A stretch of 64,000 nucleotides of DNA. It comes from Paramoeba atlantica. Lineage: Eukaryota > Discosea. The stretch lies in NCBI GenBank assembly GCA_977017575.1, contig CDRNVI010000053.1:310001-374000 (forward strand). The letters run 5' to 3'. A model generated the notes under the pieces. It was given only the letters and a program-made list of their open reading frames with translations, ran no database searches and was not told where the DNA came from. Positions 1-9,327 of the stretch are shown one piece after another; the first letter of the stretch is position 1, and each line of letters opens with the position of its first letter. The translations under genes were made by a program, and so were the position numbers.

Positions 1-1
1 A

Positions 2-1126
2 TCTATGTATGGTCTTGGAAAGGAGCTGTTTGCAAGTACCCGTGAGGTTGTACTAGACAATTTTCGATATTTTCTAGAAGAATGTGAACATCCTCAAGGC
101 ATACAGTTCTTTACAGAGGCAGACTCGATTTTTGGCGGTTTGCTCCCCGCCCTGACTGAAGCGGTTCAGGATGAAATCGGTCCCCTTGCCTTTATCGTGC
201 GCGGTTCGATTAGGCCTTCTGTCACAGAGGTGTCTTCACATAATATTGTCTCGGAGATTAACGAGAGAAGTCTCATGCAGACTGAAATCGCGCGGTGGAT
301 GAGTGCTGTTGAAATGAATAACTGCTCCACTCTGTATATGCCGATAGATCTCACAGCTTATGATGGGAAGATAGATGTGCTTCCCGGGTATACAAATCAC
401 ATGATTGACACTACCCTGTCCAATGAATGGTTCTTACCATCGCTACTTGCTATTCCCTATCAAGTTGCGATGGATTGTAATTTAGGCCGGGAGCGTGCGA
501 CCGTACTGACACCTGGCTTGCCGAGCCGCCGTGTTTCATGCTTTCACGAGGTCGCTCATCAGTTGCAGTATTCTTCCAGCACTCGTATTCTACATTTGGA
601 CATGGCTTTTCCTCATCCTCGTGATTTATCTCACATTCGCCATGGTTCGAGAAAGGCAGAAGACTTTTTTCATTATTCATCTTTCAACTGTAGACCTAAA
701 ACAGAGCAGACATACTCTCAATTGTGGTCAAGTAGGGGAATTGAAACATCTGTCATGGAAATAGAACATGTCCTGCGATCGCGGCAATATGCACAGACTT
801 ATAGTCCGAAACGAGCAATATACATTTCTGCACAACCCTATCCTTTGCATCCACTAACCCCTTCGAAGTTTTTGGGTCTCGAATCAAATGCAGATCTCTC
901 GTCCCTGAAGTTCAGTGAAGTTCCAGTTGCAGTCTGTGGCACAATGGGTTCCCAAACTGCTACATGGGTGAAAGAGTTGGCCGATGCTATCAATGGTTTG
1001 AGAAAAAACTCTTCTTTGCGGCGTAGCATCACTGGTCGAACGTACCCATATATGGAGCACGATGATTGGGTGGGATTGTTTGAGCACAGTGATGCGCTTA
1101 TTGATGACTACAGTTCTACACATTGA
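2..1126 (+). CDS. DML1: Misato/DML1-like tubulin-related protein (5' end outside window)
   Basis: The frame is already open at the window edge. The first visible ATG is at 5, but the family starts well upstream of this point, so the true N-terminus is missing and about 373 residues remain. Two stretches resemble Misato: an early EECEHPQGIQ segment (human form EECDYLQGFQ) and a C-terminal segment containing MEHDDW. In the family an N-terminal segment-I-like and a tubulin-like domain precede and surround these. Misato/DML1 proteins are linked to mitochondrial distribution and inheritance and to tubulin chaperoning in yeast, fly and human. No membrane segment is seen. The assignment rests on recognised short blocks and overall order, not on a search. 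A divergent tubulin-like protein is the alternative. Confidence 0.72.
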   Translation, partial: SMYGLGKELFASTREVVLDNFRYFLEECEHPQGIQFFTEADSIFGGLLPALTEAVQDEIGPLAFIVRGSIRPSVTEVSSHNIVSEINERSLMQTEIARWMSAVEMNNCSTLYMPIDLTAYDGKIDVLPGYTNHMIDTTLSNEWFLPSLLAIPYQVAMDCNLGRERATVLTPGLPSRRVSCFHEVAHQLQYSSSTRILHLDMAFPHPRDLSHIRHGSRKAEDFFHYSSFNCRPKTEQTYSQLWSSRGIETSVMEIEHVLRSRQYAQTYSPKRAIYISAQPYPLHPLTPSKFLGLESNADLSSLKFSEVPVAVCGTMGSQTATWVKELADAINGLRKNSSLRRSITGRTYPYMEHDDWVGLFEHSDALIDDYSSTH

Positions 1127-1379
1127 TAGATTTCACGTCATACGAATGTATCAAACTTGTACAAGCATAAAAAAATTACTGTTTTGCATAATACAACGTT
1201 ATCTTATTCACTAATGCACAAGCATGCGATCTAGGCAGCATAGAAATAGTACATTTAGACGTGCATCATAGAGTAAAAGACTATGATAAAATGATGAATC
1301 TTTTTGTGTGTTTTATACTCAAATTCGTAGATTTTAGAATAGTTGAGGGTTTTCAAGCTTACGTTATTTTGGGTATGGA

Positions 1380-4300
1380 ATGAGTCGGAGCATTGCCCTG
1401 AACCTTGGGACACTAGGTGTCTGCTTGATTAGTCATCTGTTATCATGTGGTGTGTCTTGCGCGGAAAATTATAAAAATATCTTTGAAACACTAGAGGGCT
1501 TCCATACGACGCACGAAACTTTGGATTCCACGCACGAATTCTTACATTCCGATGCAGCAACGGGTCGTCATACTTCATTGCGATACAATGTCACGAAATG
1601 CGATTCGCAGCGTTATCATACCCTTGTTGACGTTGAACGACTCTATTGTCATCATTCAGGACACGCAGAAATTCAATTTAAAAGCCAGTCAAGTCTTTCA
1701 AATTTTCTAGAGCAAGTATCTCCGGGCACAGTTTTGATGTCTCATCACAGTCTGAAGTGTCAATCAAGTGGTGATCATGTCTTATTCCGTGTACAGAGTA
1801 TCGAGCTTCATCCAGAAAAGGAATGTCAAGTAGAGGTAATCGGGAACGAACTGCAGCCATTTGAGATCTTTCGGCACGCTGAAGTTGAGTTCGCCACCAA
1901 TATGGCACATGCGCCCCCAAGTTCACAGCGTAAAGTCGAAAGCAAGTGTGGAAATCGTGCAAATTGGTACATGCCTGAGTTCCTAAGCGCCAATCCAATC
2001 CACCCTAACAATGACGCGGGTTCTTTTGGACCCTCTCAAGTTATGCAGCACATGAGTCATCCCGTGAATGCAATGCAGAGTATTCTTCGTCGTAGCCACT
2101 CAGTTGGTATGAGTAAGCTGACTGAATCTAACCTTACCGACAGTGTGTTAGGCAATCTCACCAACGGTGAAGCAGATATCGATCAGCTGAGCTTTGCTGG
2201 ATCTTGGAAAGTACCTTTTCCCTCTGATGTACTCTATATTTTTGCGAGTACGCCTCGTATGTTGTGTAAGGAGTGCTCCATACAACTATCCCCTACGATT
2301 AGATTTCGACTGCACATAAGAGACTATCAACTCGTGGAGTTTACACTCATCATGGAGTCGGTTGTGTATTTTAGTGTGGTTCCGTACATTGACTTTGATG
2401 CTATGCAAAAGTCATTTGCAAAAGATCTTGCTAAAATAACGCTACCCAGTGTACTGTTCACGGTAGGTGGGGTTCCCGTTGAATTGCAACCAAACATTAA
2501 CTTGAGCACTTTTCTTGGGGTGCGTGCTAACGTAAAAGCTCGGGTAGGCTTCACGGTGGGTGTCTTTGGACATTTGAGAGGTGGGATTGCGTACGATCAG
2601 GTTAGCGGATTTCGATCTCCCTCCGCGGCCAAATTTGAAGCCGTACCACATGACTATGACTTTCGCATCGGGTCTCGCTGCCGGAGGTACGATGGTGCAC
2701 TCCTGCACGATATAGCTAATGTAGAAGAATGCGCTGCGTCGTGCGAACAGGATGCAAATTGTAAACACTTTCAGTTTGACCACACCGAACGGACTTGTGC
2801 GCTCAGTCGTGAGTGTGAGCTATTGTCCTCCCCTGATAGTGTGTTGTCGACGTTTTCATACTCACCTTGGGTTCGTCCCGATCCGCATCCAACGCTCTCT
2901 GCCATACTTTACCCAGCGATTATGCCTGAACTGAGCCTGGTCATTAATCGAATCGGTGGTCCCAACTTAGCACTTTGCGCTGGAACCAGTGTAACGGTAT
3001 TTGCCCTGAATACTACAACCTTGTGCTCAGTTACATCTGTAAACACCGAAATTGACTTTCTGATAGGAGGTAGTTTATACTTGCGCATCGGCGGACATAC
3101 GCTGATTAATCGAGAGGAGTATCTTAATCCAATATACACGGTGACCGTTCCGATACAAGGAGCTGTGAAGTATTGCTACGATGATATACGACGCTCTTTT
3201 CTGCCACCAAAGGCCTCACCTCCGGAAGTGCCGGAGCCCCCACCCATTTTCAAGGTCACGCAAACAAAGTTTCCATCCTCGGATAGCACTTGGAACAAAA
3301 TAATCGCATCTACTAAATTTTTTGGTAACGCTCTCATGTCGTTATTCTCAGTATTTGACCCTACTCAGAGGGCGGCAGAACAGCAGTCATTGAACTCTAC
3401 AGCGATTCAACCATACCTTATGAACTTTTCGAATCCGCAACTTGGTAGTTATCCAAAAGTTCTACAAAGTGAGTCAGTTAACCTCATGTCAAGTAGCAGC
3501 TTGTTGCCCGATCAATCACCAAAAAATGTTTATTCCGATCAAGCGTTTTTCAGCGAATTGAAGAGTTCTTTTCTGGTTGAAAAGGTCGAAGATGAATTTG
3601 AAATTATTACATCTGAACAGTGCGAACATCAGCTTCCTCGCATGTCTCAAGCTCTATCTTTAGGAGATTCGTGGATGGGTTTATGTGAGAGCTTTCCATA
3701 CCGTGTGGAAGTTCGTCTCATCTACATCGGTGGTAGTTCGAATCAATTTTCTTTTGTTGTTTCAGTGTTCGATGGGACAACAACGCAAACATCTAGATCT
3801 CGATATTCTTTCAAGGAACAAAAAGCTTCTGAGACCACCAAAGTCATCCTACGACGCCTATCCGACACAGAATCTCACAGCAATAGTTCCTACATTTTCT
3901 TTGGTAGTGAACTCTCGCTGCGAGTTGTCGAGAATGATATGTTGATTCTGGATCAGGCCCCGATAGTCTTGTCTGCCTGTTCGGATGTACTCATGCGGAA
4001 AACGGAAAGTTTGGACTACATGGAACAAGGGAGCGTCCTTCATTTAGGACAAACTTTAGATTCTGGTCTCACACGCCTTACATTGAGCAGCCGGGGACTT
4101 GCAATTGAAACAAACTACGACAAAAATGATCCACACCATTTGCAATACTGGGAACAGAACGAAGGAGGGATCCCATTAAACGACAACTCGTCCAATGCGC
4201 TTTGGTTTTACCCGAAAAATGTAACTAACCCTGACATAAATCGCCTATATTTTGACACTGAAGGTAAGGTGCGGCTCTTAAATTCGAAAGGGAAAACGCG

Positions 4301-5900
4301 ATATATTTTAAACCCTCCTTATGCATTGGGCGGACGATACTTGGTCTTGAATAATTGTTCTCTAGCGATTTATCGGGATTTGCCTTTCTTGAAACCATTA
4401 TGGGAGATTCGCGTAGCAGGGTGTCAGGAAAGTGGTCTAGTCAATGGCCATCGCGTATCTTTACGCCGATTGCCTCGTCAGAACACTAACATGCTGCACT
4501 TAGGTCAATGTGCATTTTCGAATTTGGATATCGAATCTCGGTCGCAGAATTCAGAGCAAGAGCCTTTAGATCTCAAAGATCTCGTTGCGCGCCCTTCTAC
4601 CGATCACATGGCTTTGTGCCTTCACCATGATGGCAATGTAGTTCTTACATCAAGAATGACCGGCGACATCCTATGGCAATCCAACACCAGTGGCGCTGGT
4701 GGAAATGTGCTCATGCGAAAAGAAAATTATATCGAGATTCATCACATCGACGAAGGTCCAGAGCGCAAATCAAGTCGCATTTGGTTATCTCATCATGTTT
4801 CTTGGATGTCTCATTTCCCTGGTTTAAGCATAAACACCGGTAACATCGCTTCAACCACAATGGCAAAGCCTATGATGCCCTTAATGTACACGCGATATCC
4901 TTTTCGTGATCGGTTTTGGATGTCAGTTGGCGATGCGCTCTACCCCGGGCAAACCATAATATCGTCTAGGACAATGTTAATCCATCAGTTGGATGGCAAT
5001 GTTGTACTTTACGAGAAAAAGACTCGTCGAAAACTATGGAGTACGAACAATGTTGCGGAAAATACTACTGCTTTCGCATTGCAAAACGACGGTACACTGG
5101 CTCTTTATGCAAGTACTGAGCAGAACTCTTCACGTGTGAGAAAACTTTTTGATGCTTTTCCTGTAGCAAATCGCAGAACTGGATTTCGGGTGAAGTGGTT
5201 AGTCCTAGAGGACGATTGCCGACTTTTGGCACGCGGACTGGATGCTGAAGGAAAAATTTCATCCCAGTATTTGAGCAATGAAACGTGTTCCAGTACCGAA
5301 GGCTTAACTCACAACAGTGCGGAAGCCTTTTTTCATCCGAATTTCGCAGCCAATCTTGATACCTCCGGTATTCTTGAATCCGACGAGTACCTGCATTACG
5401 GTGAGACCATGTTTTCCACAAAGACTTGTACTGCTCTTCAATTGCTTCCTAGTGGCACGGTGTACTACAGCTCTCTTGGTTTGAAGCGTAAAATACTGCT
5501 CAATTTCACATTTACTCTGCCAGGGGGGGTGCCTCCCATTGCCATTCAAGCGAATGAAAACTTAAAGAATCCTACGGATATTTTTGCAAAGAATAATGTA
5601 AAGCAATACGCCGGATCGGTAGAAACTAAGAACTCCACAACTAGGCGTTTGAATAGTATCAAATTAGGTAAAAGCTGTGTGTGGCTAATAGAGCAGCAGG
5701 ACCGCACACAAAGAGAATTGCCGCTTTGGCAAAATGCGAAGACATGCCCATCGTTCTCGGTAGATATTTTTAGCCCTCCTAAAAAACAAAGTGTGCCTTC
5801 ACAGAATCTTCTACCTCTTCCCATACAATGTGCACTTAAATCCTATAGAGTGGGTATCTTCCATGCAAATTCCACCTCTGTTACACCCGCGGGAACCTGA
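1380..5900 (+). CDS. Large secreted PAN/apple-like and bulb-type (B-) lectin protein
   Basis: This 1506-residue protein begins with a clear signal peptide (hydrophobic residues about 8-26, likely cleavage after SCA near residue 28). Residues about 424-490 form a cysteine-spaced PAN/apple-like module (C-x-R-Y-D-G, then C-x3-C-x5-C). From about 880 to 1260 there are recurrent beta-prism II elements. The block near 1203-1211 reads QLDGNVVLY, an exact match to the mannose-binding consensus QxDxNxVxY. HHDGNVVLT (about 1083) and QNDGTLALY (about 1240) are degenerate copies. At least fifteen N-glycosylation sequons are spread along the chain. No C-terminal membrane segment or obvious GPI signal is seen, so it should be soluble and secreted or lumenal. 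Residues 270-420 and the C-terminal 240 are of no family I recognise. Carbohydrate binding is inferred from the motif. The partner glycan is unknown. Confidence 0.87.
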   Translation: MSRSIALNLGTLGVCLISHLLSCGVSCAENYKNIFETLEGFHTTHETLDSTHEFLHSDAATGRHTSLRYNVTKCDSQRYHTLVDVERLYCHHSGHAEIQFKSQSSLSNFLEQVSPGTVLMSHHSLKCQSSGDHVLFRVQSIELHPEKECQVEVIGNELQPFEIFRHAEVEFATNMAHAPPSSQRKVESKCGNRANWYMPEFLSANPIHPNNDAGSFGPSQVMQHMSHPVNAMQSILRRSHSVGMSKLTESNLTDSVLGNLTNGEADIDQLSFAGSWKVPFPSDVLYIFASTPRMLCKECSIQLSPTIRFRLHIRDYQLVEFTLIMESVVYFSVVPYIDFDAMQKSFAKDLAKITLPSVLFTVGGVPVELQPNINLSTFLGVRANVKARVGFTVGVFGHLRGGIAYDQVSGFRSPSAAKFEAVPHDYDFRIGSRCRRYDGALLHDIANVEECAASCEQDANCKHFQFDHTERTCALSRECELLSSPDSVLSTFSYSPWVRPDPHPTLSAILYPAIMPELSLVINRIGGPNLALCAGTSVTVFALNTTTLCSVTSVNTEIDFLIGGSLYLRIGGHTLINREEYLNPIYTVTVPIQGAVKYCYDDIRRSFLPPKASPPEVPEPPPIFKVTQTKFPSSDSTWNKIIASTKFFGNALMSLFSVFDPTQRAAEQQSLNSTAIQPYLMNFSNPQLGSYPKVLQSESVNLMSSSSLLPDQSPKNVYSDQAFFSELKSSFLVEKVEDEFEIITSEQCEHQLPRMSQALSLGDSWMGLCESFPYRVEVRLIYIGGSSNQFSFVVSVFDGTTTQTSRSRYSFKEQKASETTKVILRRLSDTESHSNSSYIFFGSELSLRVVENDMLILDQAPIVLSACSDVLMRKTESLDYMEQGSVLHLGQTLDSGLTRLTLSSRGLAIETNYDKNDPHHLQYWEQNEGGIPLNDNSSNALWFYPKNVTNPDINRLYFDTEGKVRLLNSKGKTRYILNPPYALGGRYLVLNNCSLAIYRDLPFLKPLWEIRVAGCQESGLVNGHRVSLRRLPRQNTNMLHLGQCAFSNLDIESRSQNSEQEPLDLKDLVARPSTDHMALCLHHDGNVVLTSRMTGDILWQSNTSGAGGNVLMRKENYIEIHHIDEGPERKSSRIWLSHHVSWMSHFPGLSINTGNIASTTMAKPMMPLMYTRYPFRDRFWMSVGDALYPGQTIISSRTMLIHQLDGNVVLYEKKTRRKLWSTNNVAENTTAFALQNDGTLALYASTEQNSSRVRKLFDAFPVANRRTGFRVKWLVLEDDCRLLARGLDAEGKISSQYLSNETCSSTEGLTHNSAEAFFHPNFAANLDTSGILESDEYLHYGETMFSTKTCTALQLLPSGTVYYSSLGLKRKILLNFTFTLPGGVPPIAIQANENLKNPTDIFAKNNVKQYAGSVETKNSTTRRLNSIKLGKSCVWLIEQQDRTQRELPLWQNAKTCPSFSVDIFSPPKKQSVPSQNLLPLPIQCALKSYRVGIFHANSTSVTPAGT

Positions 5901-6363
5901 CATAGAAATGTCCTTATGCATCAAGTTTTAGCTTACTAGATTTCATTCACTTTCGCGTCATATTGTCTTTCAGTTCCATCTTTCAGTTATTTACCCTTAG
6001 GTTATCTGGGCGTACTTTGACGTATAAAGTCTAAACATTCTACAGACGTATTTTATAAGTAACCCTTTAAGCGTGAAAATAATTTTTGGCTCGCAAACTA
6101 TTTTCCGCGAGATTCTTATTGTTTAAAGGGATTTCTAAATGATTGACGTTTTCTAATTGACCATTCGTTCAAGACTATATACATCATTATTACCTTTGCT
6201 GGCGATCTTTCATGATGTTTATTGTGTCGTAAATTTGTATTATAAACAGAACGATTCATGTTAATTGCTGTTTACCCTTTCAAAGCCCTTTTCATGCTGC
6301 ATTCTCGTGTGGCCGTGATGTCCTGTGTAATTAGGCGGGGTGGTTTACCCTTATCTCATTAGA
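5901..6363 (+). other. Intergenic, no gene seen
   Basis: AT-rich spacer of 463 bases between the secreted lectin and FNTA. It must hold a polyadenylation region and a trans-splice acceptor. Pyrimidine-rich stretches occur near 5970-6000 and 6250-6330, but I cannot single out one acceptor. No small gene, RNA or repeat is visible. Confidence 0.5.
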
Positions 6364-7488
6364 ATGCGCACCGAAGATCTGGATGACGATGCGTGGGCTA
6401 CAACAAGTGATGAGAATTCTAGAGAATCGATTTTAGATGACGAACACTGCTTTTATCACTATAAAGACATATCAATTACTCAATGGGCAGAAAAATATCC
6501 AAATTTGACAGACGCATCAAGGAGTACACATCGTCGGGTGGGGGACATTCTGCTTAAAAGTGATAACGAATTAGCAAAGAATATATTTCAGAACATCGTT
6601 CGAGTAGCATCCTTTAAATTCGAAGATTTCGTTCTCATTCTTAATACCCTTTGGGCGATTTTACGTCTTTTCTCGACAGATTATACTATTTGGGCCTACA
6701 GGCGCTGTGTACTGAAAAGGTACATAAAGCATTTATCGAATGCTAACTCGCCAGGCTTCATCCGCACATTGCTTTGTGATGAGCTCGAAATGTCTAAACG
6801 AAGTGCGGAAAGAACGCCTAAAAACTTTCAGATATGGAACGATCGCAAGGAACTTATTCAGCTTTTTGAGCTCAAAGCATTAGTTAGCTGCAGCATGGAC
6901 ATAGAGTCGCTCATCCATGCAGAAAAAGTTTTGTGCACACAACTGCTCGAAATGGATCCGAAAAACTACCATGTATGGTCATACCGAAAATGGTGCGTAC
7001 AACAGTACGATTCGACTGCCGGTGAACTGGATTACACCACACGGCTCATACAGCAAGATGTGTTCAATAATTCGGCCTGGACGTATCGATATTTTTTGAT
7101 AACCTCTAATTTTAATATTTTATGTACCAACTTCAATAAAGAAATAGCAAGAGTAATCAGGAGTCTATGCGTTGCACCTGGGAATGAATCTTCTCTGTCA
7201 TACGCTTTGGGACTGTGCATGGATAGATCTCAAAGCACCTACAATATTGAAAAGTGTCGACATTTCTATGAATGCTTAAAAAATTTCTGGAAAGGTGAGA
7301 AAATCTGTCACATTCATGAAGAGTTCTTGAATATCGAAGTCAAAACTGAGACAGATCGTTCTAATGAAGCAATCCTTTGGATGCTTCATGATTTGGCAAA
7401 AATACTGAATCTTTCAGACAGCACTTCATATTACGCTCAGATGCTTTGCGTAGAAAACAGTTTACATGCATCATTTTGGCTACCCTAA
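6364..7488 (+). CDS. FNTA: Protein farnesyltransferase / geranylgeranyltransferase-I alpha subunit
   Basis: The 374-residue chain carries the tandem helical-hairpin repeats of prenyltransferase alpha subunits (PPTA repeats), each with the W-x-x-R signature: IWAYRR (about residue 110), IWNDRK (about 159), VWSYRK (about 205) and AWTYRY (about 238). The N-terminal YKDISITQW block and the DVFNNSAW block fit FTase/GGTase-I alpha better than the Rab GGTase alpha, which has extra domains. The product pairs with a beta subunit to attach farnesyl or geranylgeranyl groups to CaaX proteins in the cytosol. The frame is open upstream to a GTG at 6340, but the first ATG is 6364 and I take that as the start. 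Length is normal for the family. Confidence 0.86.
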   Translation: MRTEDLDDDAWATTSDENSRESILDDEHCFYHYKDISITQWAEKYPNLTDASRSTHRRVGDILLKSDNELAKNIFQNIVRVASFKFEDFVLILNTLWAILRLFSTDYTIWAYRRCVLKRYIKHLSNANSPGFIRTLLCDELEMSKRSAERTPKNFQIWNDRKELIQLFELKALVSCSMDIESLIHAEKVLCTQLLEMDPKNYHVWSYRKWCVQQYDSTAGELDYTTRLIQQDVFNNSAWTYRYFLITSNFNILCTNFNKEIARVIRSLCVAPGNESSLSYALGLCMDRSQSTYNIEKCRHFYECLKNFWKGEKICHIHEEFLNIEVKTETDRSNEAILWMLHDLAKILNLSDSTSYYAQMLCVENSLHASFWLP

Positions 7489-8420
7489 GAAAAACCGAAT
7501 GAAATAGTATGAAGAACCCTCTTCCTTTCCACCACTCCCCTATTTTCTTGCTCTCTCTACACCCCCACAAAAACAAAACATCACCCTCCCCCTACCCCAT
7601 ATACATGCCCCCTCCCCCCCATGTCTGACACCCCCCACCCCACCCTCCACCTCCTCTCCGGTACCGCCAACCCCGACCACGCGGTCTCCATCGCCCACGC
7701 CCTCTCCCTTCCCCCCCACCCCTGCCGCGTCTCCCGTTTCCCCAACGGTGAAATCGACATTGAGATTCTCACCGACCTCCACGGGGGGGACGCCTTTGTG
7801 GTCCAAAGCACCTGCGGCCCCGACCTCAATGCCGCGCTGATGGAGCTGCTGCTGCTGCACACCGCGAGGCTCTCCGGGGCGCGCCGGGTCACCGCGGTGG
7901 TCCCGTTTCTCGCCTACGCCCGACAGGACCGGCAGACGCGTCCCGGGGTGCCGATCTCCGCGAGTGCGGTCGCGCAGCTGATCCAGGCCATCGGGGTGGA
8001 TCGCCTCGTAACGGTGGATCTGCACTGCGGGCAAATCCAGGGGTTCTTTCGAAACCTCCCGGTGGATAACCTCTGTGTGGATGGACCGTTTGTGCGGTAC
8101 CTCAAAGGGCGGGGGTTCGACCCCGAGACCGCGGTGGTGGTGTCCCCGGATGCGGGAGGGGTGGAACGGGCGACCCGGGTCGCGAACCTGTTGTATGCCC
8201 GTCACGTGGTGACGATTTTAAAAAGGCGCACGGAGGCGAGTAAGGTGCACTCGATGCAGATGGTGGGGGAGGTGAGGGGGTACACGTGTTATGTGATTGA
8301 TGATATGGTGGATACGGGGTGTACGCTGGTGGGGGCGTCGAATTTGTTGCGCGCGAGGGGGGCGTGTGATGTCGTTGCGTGTGTGACGCATGGGATTTTC
8401 TCGGGGGATTGCTGTGAAAC
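7489..8420. other. Skew-inverting GC island 1 (C-rich left, G-rich right)
   Basis: On the + strand, bases 7561-7620 contain 34 C and 1 G, and 7621-7680 contain 35 C and 6 G. Bases 8221-8280 contain 30 G and 8 C, and 8281-8340 contain 25 G and 7 C. The switch lies near 7950-8100. The C-rich half begins before the PRPP synthetase start, in non-coding DNA. Flanking DNA returns to ordinary composition within about 100-200 bases. See findings for the shared pattern. Confidence 0.9.
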
Positions 8421-8616
8421 GCTGGAAAGGTGTGAACCCTTGCGTGAGGTCGTTGTAACCGATAGCATACCCCAGCAGGAGCACCAAAAACGGTGTTCGA
8501 AATTAAAAGTTTTACCGTTGGGTCCATTACTCGCTGAAACTGTGCGCAGAATTAATTCAGAACAGTCAGTCGCAGATAGAACGGCGGTATTTAATCAACG
8601 GAATTCGCAATTGTAG
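7621..8616 (+). CDS. PRPS: Ribose-phosphate pyrophosphokinase (PRPP synthetase)
   Basis: This 331-residue enzyme makes 5-phosphoribosyl-1-pyrophosphate from ribose 5-phosphate and ATP for nucleotide salvage and synthesis. Visible signatures are FPNGE near the N-terminus, VVQST, the YARQDR flexible-loop block (about residue 100), VDLHCGQIQGFF (the family's D-x-H-x-x-Q-I-Q-G-F-F, about 138), VVSPDAGG (about 178) and the PRPP-binding loop VIDDMVDTGCT (about 225). Size is standard. Start at 7621 is the first ATG of the long frame. A seven-codon upstream frame (7605-7628) begins in the C-rich leader and overlaps this start. Synonymous sites shift from C-ending to G-ending through the gene because it sits inside GC island 1. 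Folate or purine context is not evident in the neighbours. Confidence 0.97.
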   Translation: MSDTPHPTLHLLSGTANPDHAVSIAHALSLPPHPCRVSRFPNGEIDIEILTDLHGGDAFVVQSTCGPDLNAALMELLLLHTARLSGARRVTAVVPFLAYARQDRQTRPGVPISASAVAQLIQAIGVDRLVTVDLHCGQIQGFFRNLPVDNLCVDGPFVRYLKGRGFDPETAVVVSPDAGGVERATRVANLLYARHVVTILKRRTEASKVHSMQMVGEVRGYTCYVIDDMVDTGCTLVGASNLLRARGACDVVACVTHGIFSGDCCETLERCEPLREVVVTDSIPQQEHQKRCSKLKVLPLGPLLAETVRRINSEQSVADRTAVFNQRNSQL

Positions 8617-9327
8617 TTCTACTCTGATTGTATATGTAGGCCTCTTTCTTTCTGGTATCCTTGGGCCATTATCCATGGTTGCATTTCACAGGTTTTGCGA
8701 TGGGTACACACTCTTGTAAAAACAAGTTGGATCATGAAACTTTACTGGGCGTTGACGAAGCAGAATGGGGCATCAGAAAGTAACGTATTAGGTGTTGTAC
8801 CGGGCTAATCTCTAATCAGTGATCGGTTTTCGCAATATTAGGGATATTAACCCACAACGAAAAATGGGAGCCTTTCGCAGTTTTTCAGATTCATGTACTC
8901 ATGTATCTATTTCAGATTCAATACCTAAGAGACGGGCCATATTATGGATGAAACTTAAAATACGGCAATCTCAAAGCATCCCGAAATCAAAGTTTTAGAG
9001 TTTAACGCGCTTCTTGGTCGCACGTCATGTTTATACGAAGAAAATGAAAAATCTAGAATCCCGAACGTCGGAAAAACGCGAATTATAGAGGAATTATAGA
9101 AATATTTAGCATAACACTTCGTCCATTCTTTAATAATTTGGGTGACATTTATGCATGTACAGTATTCATTTTATTAATGTTCCTTGTCTCCCCATTTTTT
9201 ACTTTTTTTTTCGCACTACATTTCCCTCAATGAGAGTCAGAAATCTATGAGTCAGAATATAATTGAACCACATGCTGTTTATCTACAGAACGCCGAGAAT
9301 TAGGTGTTCCCACGAATCTCATTTTTG
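8617..9327 (+). other. Long intergenic spacer with a possible micro-ORF and an ASCC3 splice acceptor region
   Basis: The spacer is 711 bases. A pyrimidine run (8642-8656), an AG at about 8691 and an ATG at 8700 open a 28-codon frame (8700-8786) whose product begins MGTHS. A strong pyrimidine tract around 9186-9235, including a run of T, precedes AG dinucleotides near 9236-9245 and is the likely trans-splice region for the helicase downstream. Nothing else is recognised. Confidence 0.45.

Noticed and set aside
7540-8527. Long minus-strand frames opposite PRPP synthetase
   Set aside because: GC-rich skewed DNA contains few stop codons on the other strand. The translations are low complexity (Gly, Arg, Pro, His) and show no domain.
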